Shown: positions 21,883 through 31,499, numbered from the stretch's first letter. The stretch: DNA of 64,000 bases from Paracoccus cavernae (GCA_030410095.1 JAUFRC010000001.1:12501-76500), one strand, 5' to 3'. The notes: generated from the letters alone by a model not told the origin. Program-made: numbers and translations.

Positions 21883-23115
21883 ATGGCTCAGAAGACGCTT
21901 CAACAAAAATTGGCTATCCTGTCCGATGCCGCAAAGTACGATGCTTCATGCGCATCAAGCGGGACGACGCGGAGGGATTCGCGTTCGGGTGGGATCGGGT
22001 CGGCGGGCGGTAGCGGCATATGCCATGCCTATACGCCAGATGGCCGCTGCATCAGTCTTTTGAAGATTTTGATGACAAATTTCTGCATTTATGACTGCGC
22101 CTACTGCATCAATCGGGTCAGCAGCAATGTCGAGCGGGCACGCTTTACGCCCGATGAGGTCGTCACCCTGACGCTGGAGTTCTATCGCCGCAATATGATC
22201 GAAGGGCTTTTCCTGTCCTCGGGCATCATTCGCAGCCCCGACCAGACTATGGGCGACATGGTTCGTATCGCGCGGATCTTGCGTGTTGAGCATGGTTTCA
22301 AGGGCTATATCCATTTGAAAACCATTCCGGACGCAGCCCCCGAGCTGGTTTCCGAGGCCGGTCTTCTTGCCGACAGGATCTCCGTTAATATCGAGCTGCC
22401 GAATGATCGAAGCCTCAAGCAGCTTGCGCCGGAAAAGCGCCCCGAGACAATCCGGTCCACAATGGCGAATGTGCGCCTTGCACGCGAGGCCGCGAAAGAG
22501 CGCAGCTTTACAGGCAGGCGCCCTCCGCGCTTTGCACCGGCAGGGCAGTCAACGCAGATGATTGTCGGCGCCGATGGGACAAGTGACCGCGATATTTTGC
22601 GCACCTCGGCAAACCTTTACACAGGATATGCGCTAAAACGGGTCTATTATTCAGCCTTCAGTCCGATCCCGCACGCATCCCATGCTTTACCCCTTATTAA
22701 GCCGCCTTTGTTGCGTGAGCACAGACTTTATCAGGCTGACTGGCTGATGCGATTTTATGGCTTCGATGCCGATGAGATCGGCAGGACGCGTCCTGACGGC
22801 AATCTTGATCTGGATATAGATCCCAAACTGGCATGGGCCTTATCAAACCGTGCGCTCTTCCCGGTTGACGTTGCGCGGGCCAGCAAAGAGGAGCTTTTGC
22901 GCGTTCCTGGCTTCGGCACAAAAACCGTTGGCCGGGTCTTGGCTGCGCGCAGGAATACGGCGTTGCGATTTGCTGACCTGTTGCGGATGGGGGCAAGCAT
23001 GTCCAAGGCACGCGCCTTCGTGACTTTGGCTGATTGGCATCCTGGGGCGCTGGTCGACAGCGAAGGGCTGCGGGATCGGTTTGCACCGCCTCCCGAACAG
23101 CTTTCACTTTTCTGA
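21883..23115 (+). CDS. Putative DNA modification/repair radical SAM protein
   Basis: The 410-residue protein carries the radical-SAM cluster motif CIYDCAYC (Cx3Cx2C) after LLKILMTNF, followed by NRVSSNVERARFTPDEVV and LTLEFYRRNMIEGLFLSSGI. The C-terminus has a helix-hairpin-helix (ELLRVPGFGTKTVGRVLAAR), a DNA-binding element. This arrangement is that of TIGR03916, which is regularly followed by TIGR03915 and UdgX, as here. It presumably uses S-adenosylmethionine and a 4Fe-4S cluster on a damaged or modified DNA base; the reaction is not known. The start at ATG 21883 fits the family. Its TGA overlaps the next ATG by one base. Confidence 0.88.
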   Translation: MAQKTLQQKLAILSDAAKYDASCASSGTTRRDSRSGGIGSAGGSGICHAYTPDGRCISLLKILMTNFCIYDCAYCINRVSSNVERARFTPDEVVTLTLEFYRRNMIEGLFLSSGIIRSPDQTMGDMVRIARILRVEHGFKGYIHLKTIPDAAPELVSEAGLLADRISVNIELPNDRSLKQLAPEKRPETIRSTMANVRLAREAAKERSFTGRRPPRFAPAGQSTQMIVGADGTSDRDILRTSANLYTGYALKRVYYSAFSPIPHASHALPLIKPPLLREHRLYQADWLMRFYGFDADEIGRTRPDGNLDLDIDPKLAWALSNRALFPVDVARASKEELLRVPGFGTKTVGRVLAARRNTALRFADLLRMGASMSKARAFVTLADWHPGALVDSEGLRDRFAPPPEQLSLF

Positions 23116-24560
23116 TGATCCGTGTCGACCTTCCGAGGTTTGATCGCTTCGACGCTTGGCGCGATGCGGCGCGGCGCTTGGCCGGTGCCGGGATCGCAGG
23201 GGAGCATATCCAATGGGCGCAGGAAGGCATGCAGGCCGACCTGTTCGGGGCAGAGCCCATCCCACCATCGGGGTCAATCGAGGTTCTCGCCAGTCACGAT
23301 TTCCTTTCGCTTGCCAAGACAGTCGGCTTTCACTCCGACTCCGAGCGTTGGGCGCTGCTTTATCAGGCATTGGTCAGGTTTCAACACAATCGCGACTTCT
23401 GGGCAACCCCGCTGATCCGTTAATGATCAGGTTGAATGCACTGGCGAAGTCGGTGCGTAGGGATCTTCATAAGATGCATGCTTTCGTGCGGTTTCATGAG
23501 GTGGACAATGCGGGACCGCGCCGAGCATTTGCTGCTTGGTTTGAGCCGGAACATCCCATCCTGCAGGCGGGCGCACCGTTTTTTGCCCGTCGTTTTGCGG
23601 ATATGGACTGGATGATTGCGACGCCCGAGGGGGTCGCTTGTTTCGACGGAGCATTGCGGTTCTTGGAGCCGCAGGTCCGGCCGGATCTGCCACACGATGC
23701 GAGCCATGAGCTTTGGCAGACCTACTTCATCAATATTTTCAACCCGGCAAGGGTGAAGATCAAAGCGATGAAATCTGAAATGCCCTCAAATACTGGAAAA
23801 ACCTGCCGGAAACGAAGTTGATCGAGGAAATGCTTGCCGATGCACCGCGGCGGGTCAAAGCTATGGCTGAGGCGGGAATGAGTAATCCTCCGGCTTTCGC
23901 CGCCAAGGTGACGGCGTCGGTGAGGGTTCCGTCCCCTTCCAGCGAACCGAACACAATGCAAGAGGCACAAAAGCAAGCGGCCTCGTGTACGCGTTGTTCC
24001 CTCTGCCACGATGCGACCCAGACTGTCTGGGGCGAAGGGCCGGTCAACGCCTCGCTTATGATCCTTGGAGAGGCGCCAGGTGATCAAGAGGATCTTGCAG
24101 GCCGCCCCTTTGTGGGTCCCGCAGGGCGCTTGTTGCGCACCAACCTCGAGGATGTAGGACTTGCGGCGGAAGAGATCTGGTTGAGCAATGCCGTAAAGCA
24201 TTTCAAATTCGTCTCTCGAGGCAAGCGACGCCTGCACCAAAGCCCGAATGAAGGGGAAATTAAACATTGCCGCTGGTGGCTCGACCTCGAGCGTCGCCTT
24301 CTATCGCCCCGCTTGACTGTCGCGCTTGGCGCAACTGCCGCGTCTTCCCTAACCGGCAACCGAGCCCCGCTTTCCCTCGGCGCGGCAATGTGGAAACTGC
24401 GCTTGACGGCGGCCCCGTGCTGATAACGTGGCATCCGAGCTTTATTCTGCGGCTGAACGGGCCGGCCAAACTCAAGGCTTTAGCGCAGTTTAAAGGTGAC
24501 CTCAAATACGCAGCAGGCCTATTGCAGTCTCAAACTTTGCGGCTGCATGGGAGACCCTAG
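23115..24560 (+). CDS. udgX: TIGR03915-UdgX fusion, uracil-DNA cross-linking protein (frame restored)
   Basis: Three single-base shifts (near 23408, 23786 and 24385) divide one gene. The N-terminal half has LPRFDRFDAWRDAARRLAGA, then VRRDLHKMHAFVRFHEV and FFARRFADMDWMIATPEG, the TIGR03915 signature. The C-terminal half is a family-4-like uracil-DNA glycosylase with cysteines for a 4Fe-4S cluster (CTRCSLC), motif A GEAPGDQED, the loop GKRRLHQSPNEGEIKH and motif B TWHPSFILR. GxAPGDQED and KRRxHQ are hallmarks of UdgX, whose histidine becomes covalently bound to the uracil site. The fusion form is known (TIGR03914). It is translationally coupled to the radical-SAM gene. Confidence 0.88.
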
Positions 24561-24638
24561 CACGGGTTTCGGGTGGTCACGCATTGGCGGAAGGCGAAGC
24601 CTAACGTCGGTGATGTTCGGTTGCCCTGCGCGGCGGCG

Positions 24639-25115
24639 TCAAGCACCGTCTATTGGAGGGACCGGAACGCCCAAAGCCGTGGCGAGCTCGATGGCGTGGT
24701 CCTGTTCCTGGACCAGGATTTCTCGAAGTGTTTCTGCCAGTGCAAATTCGCCCAAAGCTTCGCATTGACGAATGCGCTGGCGGTAATTCCGAATGGTTTC
24801 GATTTCGTTGTCGAGATCGAATTTAAGAAGATCCTTTGCATTCTCGGACATTTTCACAGGCTTTGGAACAACCGTGGGCACGCCGCCGAGATAGTCGATC
24901 TGTTTGGAAATTCTCAGCGCATGTTGGAGCTCTTCCTTTGCGTGGTTTTCAAGCTCACGAGCAATCGTCATATATTCGGCGCCCGTGATGACCTGTGAGT
25001 AGACGACGTAAGCAATGATCGCTTGATACTCTCGTGCAAGGTCCTCGTTCAGGAGTTCGATCATTTTCTTACGATTAATTTGATGGTCGCCTTGTGTCGT
25101 GGGTGATTTTTCCAT
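24639..25115 (-). CDS. Ferritin-like (bacterioferritin-type) protein
   Basis: The 158-residue four-helix protein has MIELLNEDLAREYQAIIAYV, ELENHAKEELQHALRISKQI, DLDNEIETIRNYRQRIRQCE and VQEQDHAIELATALGV. The E...EYQ, E..HAxEELxH and E..EQDH pattern provides the di-iron ligands of the ferritin-like superfamily. It probably stores or oxidises iron under oxidative stress. The start is preceded by AAAGGTTTG. A near-perfect EcfG promoter lies 59 bases upstream. It converges with the UdgX gene. Confidence 0.85.
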   Translation of the reverse strand: MEKSPTTQGDHQINRKKMIELLNEDLAREYQAIIAYVVYSQVITGAEYMTIARELENHAKEELQHALRISKQIDYLGGVPTVVPKPVKMSENAKDLLKFDLDNEIETIRNYRQRIRQCEALGEFALAETLREILVQEQDHAIELATALGVPVPPIDGA

Positions 25116-25173
25116 TTTACAAACCTTTCATTTACCGGCTCGATCACAAGCCGATCAAATCGGACCTTGAACC

Positions 25174-25199
25174 AACGGTCTTTCTCGGAGGTTTGTTCC
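25174..25199 (-). promoter_or_regulatory. EcfG-type promoter of the ferritin-like gene
   Basis: On the minus strand GGAAC (25199-25195), 17 bases, then CGTT (25177-25174): an exact match to the consensus of the extracytoplasmic-function sigma factor EcfG, which drives the general stress response of alphaproteobacteria. The start codon is at 25115. Confidence 0.75.
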
Positions 25200-25257
25200 A
25201 TTGGTATCCGAAAGGGGCAGGCGCGTGCTCCTAATCGCAACCTGCGCAGGAGAATTC

Positions 25258-25500
25258 CGAGTGGTCAGGCCCAAAAGTATCGCCACCCTCCCGCACCTTT
25301 ATCTTCAGCGATATCTGGGGACGTGGTTCGAAACTTTCCGCATTACTCTGAAGTGGGAAGACCAGGGTATGCAAGACATTACCGCACCCATAGCTCGACG
25401 TACCATGCCTCAGTGAGGGTGGATAACCTCTCTCTCAAAGGAAAATTAGGGCGGCCACCGAACAAAGCTGCAACCCGAGCACACAGACCACGCTTCGCCC
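25258..25500 (+). pseudogene. Lipocalin relic
   Basis: Rightward frames contain LYLQRYLGTWFETFRITLKW and EDQGMQDITA, then after a shift HYRTHSSTYHASVRVDNLSL. Bacterial lipocalins (Blc) carry LxRYLGTWYEIAR, a basic-acidic turn, DVTAxYS and GxxRVxNxC in this order. The strands after the fourth are lost. It is a decayed gene between two EcfG-type promoters; lipocalins are often stress-induced, so it may once have belonged to the same regulon. Confidence 0.5.
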
Positions 25501-25580
25501 AATAGGAGAGTGCTTGATGCGGGGGCCGCCACCGGTGAAAGACTACCACTAAACTCATATTATCTCATGGCCGAGACTTT

Positions 25581-25605
25581 GGAACCACAGTCCTTTGATC
25601 ACGTT
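25581..25605 (+). promoter_or_regulatory. EcfG-type promoter of the membrane protein pair
   Basis: GGAAC at 25581-25585, 16 bases, CGTT at 25602-25605, an exact consensus match. The first start codon follows at 25696. Confidence 0.72.
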
Positions 25606-25695
25606 GCCTTAATGGAAGCTTTCTAAGACGCACCGATCCCATTCTTCCCGGACACGCCGCTTCCATTATCTTCGGGATGCAGTGAAGGAGTCATT

Positions 25696-25770
25696 ATGAA
25701 CAGCATCATTTATCTCGTCGGCCTTGTCGTTATCGTCCTATTCATCCTTGGCATGGTGGGGTTGCGCTAA
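25696..25770 (+). CDS. 24-residue single-span membrane peptide
   Basis: ATG 25696, behind AAGGAGTCATT, encodes MNSIIYLVGLVVIVLFILGM and VGLR: one transmembrane helix with a short positively charged end. The stop TAA overlaps the next ATG (TAATG), so the two are translationally coupled. Such mini-proteins often precede stress membrane proteins in alphaproteobacteria. Function unknown. Confidence 0.7.
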   Translation: MNSIIYLVGLVVIVLFILGMVGLR

Positions 25771-26846
25771 TGTCGGACACCATTCCCGGAGGAAAACCTC
25801 CCGTCAGCGATCGGGGTTATGTTGATCTTGGCGCCGTCGTCGCAGGTACCGTGGTCGCCGTCGGCGCGTCGATTGTCTTCAGCGCATTCGGTGCGGCTAT
25901 CGGGCTCGGCTCGGTCTCGTTTGACGAGAATGGCGGGATCAGCATATACGGGCTCATCCTGACGGCGCTGTTTGCGGTCATCTCGATGGTCCTTGTCTAC
26001 ATGCTTGGCGGCTATATCGCCGGTCGGCTTCGCAGGCGTGTTGATGACGCGACCCCCGACGAAATCAAGGTCCGCGACGGAATGCATGGTCTCGTTGTCT
26101 GGGGCCTCGGCACGATCTTGAGCGCGCTGGTTTTGAGCAGTGCCGTCACCGGGACGGTGAAAGCCGTCGGCAGCGTTGCGGGAACCACCTTGGAAGCGGC
26201 GGGCTCTGCCGTGGGTGGCGTGGCGCAGGGCGCAGGCCAATTGGCCGGCGGCGTTGTCTCGGGCGCGGGCCAGTTGGTTGGCGGGGTCGCGCAGGGTGCG
26301 GGCCAAGCCGTGGCCCCCACGATCGAGCAGTCGATGCCCAACGGCCTCAGCGCAAATCCGATGGATTACATCTCGGATAGTTTGCTGCGTCCGGCTGAAA
26401 ACGTGCCCGGCCCTATGACCGGCCAGCCCGGCAATGCCAAAGAGGAAATCGGCCAGATCCTCATGAACCTGATCCGCACCGGCGAGATCAGCGATGAAGA
26501 CAAAGCCTATCTTCGCCAAGTGGTTGCGGCCCAAACCGGTCTGAGCCCGTCGGAGGTTGATGCCCGCGTCGATCAGGCCCAACAGCGCGCGCAAGCGATC
26601 CGCGATGCGGCCCAGAAAAAGGTCGATGAGGCGAAAGCCCAGATCGAGCAGATGAAAGCCGATGCGCAAAAAGCTGCGGACGAGGCCAAAGCGGAGGCCA
26701 CGAAAGCCGCCGAAGAAGCGCGTGTCGCCGGCATTCTGACTGCCTTCCTGCTGGCCGCTGCCGCTTTGGTTGCCGCTGCTGCGTCCTATATCGGCGCGAC
26801 GCGGGCGGCGAGCATCGTGACGAGGGCCGCATTTGGGGCGGCTTGA
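25770..26846 (+). CDS. Membrane protein with glycine-zipper repeats
   Basis: The 358-residue protein has two N-terminal membrane helices (LGAVVAGTVVAVGASIVFSA and ISIYGLILTALFAVISMVLV, YMLGGYIAG) and a third region VVWGLGTILSALVLSSAVTG. A glycine-rich repeat follows (GGVAQGAGQLAGGVVSGAGQ, LVGGVAQGAGQAV), then an acidic linker, an alanine- and lysine-rich coiled coil (KKVDEAKAQIEQMKADAQKA) and a last helix (ILTAFLLAAAALVAAAASYI). Related proteins occur widely in alphaproteobacteria as hypothetical stress proteins. It is controlled by the EcfG-type promoter at 25581. Confidence 0.7.
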   Translation: MSDTIPGGKPPVSDRGYVDLGAVVAGTVVAVGASIVFSAFGAAIGLGSVSFDENGGISIYGLILTALFAVISMVLVYMLGGYIAGRLRRRVDDATPDEIKVRDGMHGLVVWGLGTILSALVLSSAVTGTVKAVGSVAGTTLEAAGSAVGGVAQGAGQLAGGVVSGAGQLVGGVAQGAGQAVAPTIEQSMPNGLSANPMDYISDSLLRPAENVPGPMTGQPGNAKEEIGQILMNLIRTGEISDEDKAYLRQVVAAQTGLSPSEVDARVDQAQQRAQAIRDAAQKKVDEAKAQIEQMKADAQKAADEAKAEATKAAEEARVAGILTAFLLAAAALVAAAASYIGATRAASIVTRAAFGAA

Positions 26847-26887
26847 GCCACCGCCGCCGCTAAAGCCGGCCCTCTTGAGGAAATGAA

Positions 26888-26916
26888 GAAGCCCGGGCGG
26901 TTGACGCTCGGGCTTC
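26888..26916. terminator. Bidirectional hairpin terminator
   Basis: GAAGCCCGGGC and GCTCGGGCTTC form an 11-bp stem with one G-T type mismatch and a short loop, placed between the ends of two converging genes. Confidence 0.7.
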
Positions 26917-26921
26917 GTCGT

Positions 26922-27569
26922 TCAGGGCAGCGGCACCTCGAAAACGGCTTCCCCGCACAAAAGCGCGCGCCCGCTGCTCGTCCAGCCTTGAAAGGCGGGA
27001 TCGCTTAGCGAAAGCCCGCCGGTATAGCTGCCGAAAGCGGGCATGATCAGGTGATGATCGGTGACGACGAAGCTGCGAAACCGGCGCCCTGCCAGCGGAT
27101 AGACGGGGTGTAGATGGCCCGAGACATCGGGGCCGTCGCCTTTGATGTGGCGAAAGATCGGGCGGGTGCCAACATCATGCCGGACCACACCGCCAAAGGG
27201 CAGGGCTTGGCTGTTCGGGTCGTGATTGCCGGTGATCCAGATCCAGTCATGCTGGCGGGTGAGGCGGTCCAGCCGCGCCAGATGCGGCGCGCCGATTTCG
27301 CTGATCGCGGTGTGGTCGTCGAAACTATCGCCAAGCGAGATCACGGTTTCGGGCGAAAGCAGGGAGATTTCGCGCTCGAGCCGGTTCAGCGTTTCCTCGA
27401 TCTCGTAAGGCGGCAGCAGGATATGGCGCTGGCGGGCATAGCGCGTGCTTTTGCCCAGATGCAGATCGCTGACGACCAGCGTGCGCTTTTGGGGCCAATA
27501 AAGCGCGCCGGAGGGGCGCGCGACAAAGCCCGTTTCCGAGAAAGAAAAGGCGAAACCCTCAGGCGTCAT
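26922..27569 (-). CDS. pdeM: Ligase-associated DNA-damage endonuclease PdeM
   Basis: The 215-residue calcineurin-like metallophosphoesterase has the motifs DLHLGKS, GDSFDD, GNHD and GHLHP in order, supplying the two-metal site. TLVVSDLHLGKSTRYARQRH and GSYTGGLSLSDPAF match PdeM of the Lhr-Core cluster. The start at ATG 27569 overlaps the end of the helicase gene, showing coupling as last gene of a four-gene operon (exonuclease, ligase, helicase, PdeM). The presumed role is processing of DNA ends or gaps during repair. Confidence 0.9.
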   Translation of the reverse strand: MTPEGFAFSFSETGFVARPSGALYWPQKRTLVVSDLHLGKSTRYARQRHILLPPYEIEETLNRLEREISLLSPETVISLGDSFDDHTAISEIGAPHLARLDRLTRQHDWIWITGNHDPNSQALPFGGVVRHDVGTRPIFRHIKGDGPDVSGHLHPVYPLAGRRFRSFVVTDHHLIMPAFGSYTGGLSLSDPAFQGWTSSGRALLCGEAVFEVPLP

Positions 27570-29958
27570 CGGCATCCTCGCGGATGGTATCAAGGCCGGA
27601 TTCCGCCATTAATTGCTGCGCCATGCGCTGTGCCGCGGCCTCTGATCCCGCGCCGAGGATCTTAATGCGGCCCATCTCCAACAGCAAAGGCGCGGCCAAG
27701 GGCGAGGGGCGGTCAAGCCGCACCAGTTTGGGGTCGGGAATTGCAAAAGCGCCTCTTGGATGCGAGAGAAATCCAGCAAACCGTGGCGGATATCTTGGGC
27801 GGTCGCTTGCAGCAGTAGGTGGTCGGGTTCATGGCGGCGCAGCGCATCATAGATGATGTCTCTGGAAAAGCTGGTCTGCTTACCCGTTTTGCGCGCCCCG
27901 ATCTGGTTGCGTTGCAACAGCCCCGCAATCGTCGCGACATTGCGGAACGAGCGGCGCAAAAGCGAAGTCTCGCCCAACCACTCATCAAAATTTTCCGCAA
28001 TAAGCTGCGCATCCAGCAAGGGGCGATGTCGCTGACCTGATCCAGCCCATTGACAAGAAGCGCGTGATCGGTCGCCAGAAAGCCCAAGGGATGCAGGCCC
28101 AGATCCTCCATCTGGCGGGTCAGCAAAAGGCCGAGCGTCTGATGCGCATTACGCCCCGCAAAGCCGTAAATCACCAGATATTCGCGGCCCTGATAGGAAA
28201 GCTTTCGCATAACAGATGATCGCGGGCGGGCAGGGCGCTGATGCGCGCCTGCAGATCCAGCCAGGCCCTGACGGGCGGAGGTAGGCGCGACCACGTCTTG
28301 GGCGTGCTAATGATATCGAAAACGCGGGTCGAAAGTTCGAGCGAGGTCGAAAAAGTTTGCCCGCTGAAAGCCGCGATCTTGGGCTGGCGCGCGGGCTGGG
28401 GCGTTACCTCGATGGTCAGCTCGTGCATGCGGTCGTAGCGTACGGTTTTGCCGCCGATCAGGAACGTATCGCCGGGCACAAGCGTGGCGGCAAAGCTTTC
28501 CTCGACCTCGCCAAGCGCGCCGCCGCCACGCCCGCGATCCGGACGCTGACCATTTCCTGACCGATGATCGTCCCGATATTCATGCGCAAGAGCCGTGCGG
28601 TGCGTGGGTCGCGCAACTGCCATCTTCCGTTGACCAAGATCAGGCGCTGCCAGCGTTCATAGGCACGCAGCGAATAACCTCCGGTCGCGGCGAAATCGAG
28701 GCAGCGGTCGAAATCGGCGCGGCTCAGATCGCGGTAGGGGCCTGCGGTTTTGACCTCGGCAAACAGGTCGCCGGCGTCAAAAGGACCGGCGCAGGCGGTG
28801 TTCAGGATATGCTGGCAAAGAACCTCCAGCGGGCCCGAGGGGCGGGGCTGCCGTCCAGTTGACCCTCGGCCAAGGCATCAATCGCGGCGATACATTCGAT
28901 TGTATCGAAGCGGTTGACAGGCACCAACCGCGCCACCGAGGGGCGGTCGTATTGGTGGTTCGAGCGCCCGATCCTTTGCGCCAAGCGCTTGATTTGATGG
29001 GGCGCGCCGATCTGGATAACCTGATCGACATTGCCCCAATCAATGCCCAGATCAAGGCTGCCGGTCGCGACGACCGCGCGCAAGGCGCCCGCCGCCATCG
29101 CATCTTCGACCTTGGCGCGTTGCTCGCGCGCAAGCGAGCCGTGGTGAAGGGCAATCGGCAAGGATGCCTCGTTGGCAAGCCAGAGGGCTTGGAAAAACAG
29201 CTCGGCTTGGGCGCGGGTGTTGATGAAAATGATGCTCGCATTTGCGGCTTCAATCGCGCGCAGAACATCGGGCACGGCATAGCGCCCGCCGGCCCCGCCC
29301 AAGGGGCAGGCAGCGTGGTCGGCAAAAGCGCGACATCGGGTTTGGGGCCGGTGTCGGAAATCAAAAGCCGCGCGCCCCCATGAAAGCCGCAAGATCCTTG
29401 GGGTGATCGACCGTCGCCGAAAGCCCTGTCGTGACCAGTCCGGGCGCAAGATGGCGCAGTCTTGCAAGGGCCAGCATCAGCTGATCGCCGCGTTTGCTCT
29501 CGGCCAAAGCGTGCAACTCGTCCAAAACGACGCGCCTGAGATTGCCGAAGATTTTCGCGGCCTCGGGATAGGTCAGCATCAAGGTCAGGCTTTCGGGCGT
29601 CGTCAGCAAAATCGCGGGCGGATCGACGCGCTGACGCCCCTCCGCGCCGAGGGCGTGTCGCCGGTCCGGTCCTCGACGCGGATTTCCAGCGCCATATCGG
29701 CAATCGGGCGGTTGAGATTGCGCGCAACATCGACCGTCAGCGCCTTCAGGGGGACACGTAAAGCGTATGGAGGCCCTGATGGGGCTGTCCGGACAGGTCG
29801 ATCAGCGAGGGCAGAAACCCCGCCAGCGTCTTTCCGCCGCCTGTCGGCGCGATCAGCAGATGGTCTTCGGTCTGATCCAACAGCGCGAGTTGATGCGGAT
29901 GGGGCTGCCAGCCTTGCGCGTCAAACCAGTCGCGAAACCGCGCGGGGAGCGTGGTCAT
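27559..29958 (-). CDS. Ligase-associated DEXH-box helicase, Lhr-Core (frame restored)
   Basis: Several single-base shifts divide an otherwise complete Lhr-Core protein of about 800 residues. Seen are Walker A LIAPTGGGKTLAGFL, DELH in VVLDELHALAESKRGDQ, motif III TTGLSATV, then HHGSLAREQR, VVATGSLDLGIDWG and RLAQRIGRSNHQYD of the second RecA domain, followed by the winged-helix and Lhr-specific parts (VPGDTFLIGGKTVRYDRMHE). It is a 3'-5' DNA translocase and RNA-DNA helicase. ATG 29958 overlaps the ligase stop; its own stop overlaps pdeM. Shifts fall near 29750, 29640, 29360, 28840, 28550 and 28200. Confidence 0.88.
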
Positions 29959-31499
29959 AGCAAAGCCTCGAGCGCGGAAAGATGGTCGGCCTCAGCTGCG
30001 GGTTTGTCCCAGCGGATGCGCGCAATGCGGGGAAACCGCATCGCCAACCCAGCCTTGTGACGGGCCGAGCGGTTGACGCCCTCGAACGCGACTTCAAGCA
30101 CCAGTTCCGGCGCGACCTGCCGCACGGGGCCGAAGCGCTGGGTGGTGTTTTTGCGCACGAAACGGTCAAGCTCGCGCAGTTCTTCATCGGTGAAGCCGAA
30201 ATATGCTTTGCCGACCGGAACAAGGTCGCCGTCATGCCAAAGGCCGAAGGTGAAATCGCTGTAAAAGCCCGAGCGTTTGCCATGCCCCGATTGCGCGTAA
30301 AGCAGCACCGCATCCAGCCGCATCGCGTCGCGCTTCCACTTGAACCACGGCCCGCGCGGTCGCCCGCCGACATAGGCACTGTTGAGGTCCTTGATCATCA
30401 CGCCCTCGATCACCACCGAGGGCGGGGCGGCGCGAAGGGCGGCGAGATCGTCCCAAGAGGCGAAATCCAGCCGCGGCGAAAGATCAATCGCGGCATGGGG
30501 CAGGTGCAGGTTTTCCAGCTTGGCGCGGCGAAGGGACAGCGGCTCGGGCCGGAAATCCTCGCCCTGCCACGACAGCAGATCGTAAAGGCGCAGATGCGCG
30601 GGCAGTTCCTCGCATAACGCGCGGGTCACGGTTTTGCGGCCCAAGCGGCGCTGCAACTCGCCAAAGGCCGCGATCTCGCCATTGTGCGCGACCAGAAGCT
30701 CGCCGTCCAACACGCCCTCGAAATCCATCATCTCGATCACGTCGGGGAAGGCCTGCGAGATGTCGTCGCCCGTGCGCGAATATAGCCTGCGCGTATCGCC
30801 GTCGGCCACCGCCTGCACGCGGATCCCGTCCCACTTCCATTCGGCCATGTAACGTTCGGGCGGCCGGGCCGAGAGTTCATCCAGCGTGGTTGGGGTCGAG
30901 AGCATGACCGGACGAAATGGCGCTTTCGCGTGGTTTTGCGGCAGATCGCCACCGGCGAGCCAGTGGAAAAGGTCCTCGTAAGGGGGCGTAAGACCGTGCC
31001 AGATTTCCTCGATCTGCGAGATCTCGACCGCGCCCAAACCCGACAGCGCCACCCGAGCCAGCCGCGCCGACATTCCCAAGCGCAGGTTGCCGGTGGCAAG
31101 CTTCAGAAAGGCCAGCCTTTCATCTTTGGGCAGCTGGTCCAGAACCGCCGCGATTTCCGTGCCCTTGCGCCCCGTGGCCTGAAGGACCGCAATCGCTTGC
31201 GACAGCGGCATATCGGAGTAGGTGGTGGGTTCGGGCCATAAAAGCGCGATGGTTTCGGCCAGATCGCCGACGAAATCATAGGACAACGCGAATAGCTGCG
31301 GGTCGACCCTCTCGCCGATCAGCTTTCGCAGCAGGCTTGGGCTGACATTGCGCAAGGTCAGCTCGCCCGTGATCGCGGCCAGAGCCCAGCCGCGGTCAGG
31401 GTCTTGCGCGGTTTGCAGGTAGTGCTGCAAATGCGCGATCTTGCCGTTGCGCGCACCGGTAAAAGCCAGCCGTTCCAAAAGCGCGGCGAAGTCTTTCAT
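29955..31499 (-). CDS. ATP-dependent DNA ligase of the Lhr-Core cluster
   Basis: The intact 514-residue ligase carries the adenylated-lysine motif in AEWKWDGIRVQAVADGD (KxDG), then RLYSRTGDDIS (motif Ia), VLDGELLVA (motif III), VIEGVMIKDLNSAYVGGRPR (motif IV) and WFKWKRDAMRLDAVLLYA (motif V), followed by the OB-fold. The N-terminal DNA-binding domain begins MKDFAALLERLAFTGARNGK. It seals nicks using ATP. ATG and TGA overlaps with both neighbours fix its place in the repair operon. No damage, which contrasts with the adjoining helicase. Confidence 0.93.
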   Translation of the reverse strand: MKDFAALLERLAFTGARNGKIAHLQHYLQTAQDPDRGWALAAITGELTLRNVSPSLLRKLIGERVDPQLFALSYDFVGDLAETIALLWPEPTTYSDMPLSQAIAVLQATGRKGTEIAAVLDQLPKDERLAFLKLATGNLRLGMSARLARVALSGLGAVEISQIEEIWHGLTPPYEDLFHWLAGGDLPQNHAKAPFRPVMLSTPTTLDELSARPPERYMAEWKWDGIRVQAVADGDTRRLYSRTGDDISQAFPDVIEMMDFEGVLDGELLVAHNGEIAAFGELQRRLGRKTVTRALCEELPAHLRLYDLLSWQGEDFRPEPLSLRRAKLENLHLPHAAIDLSPRLDFASWDDLAALRAAPPSVVIEGVMIKDLNSAYVGGRPRGPWFKWKRDAMRLDAVLLYAQSGHGKRSGFYSDFTFGLWHDGDLVPVGKAYFGFTDEELRELDRFVRKNTTQRFGPVRQVAPELVLEVAFEGVNRSARHKAGLAMRFPRIARIRWDKPAAEADHLSALEALL

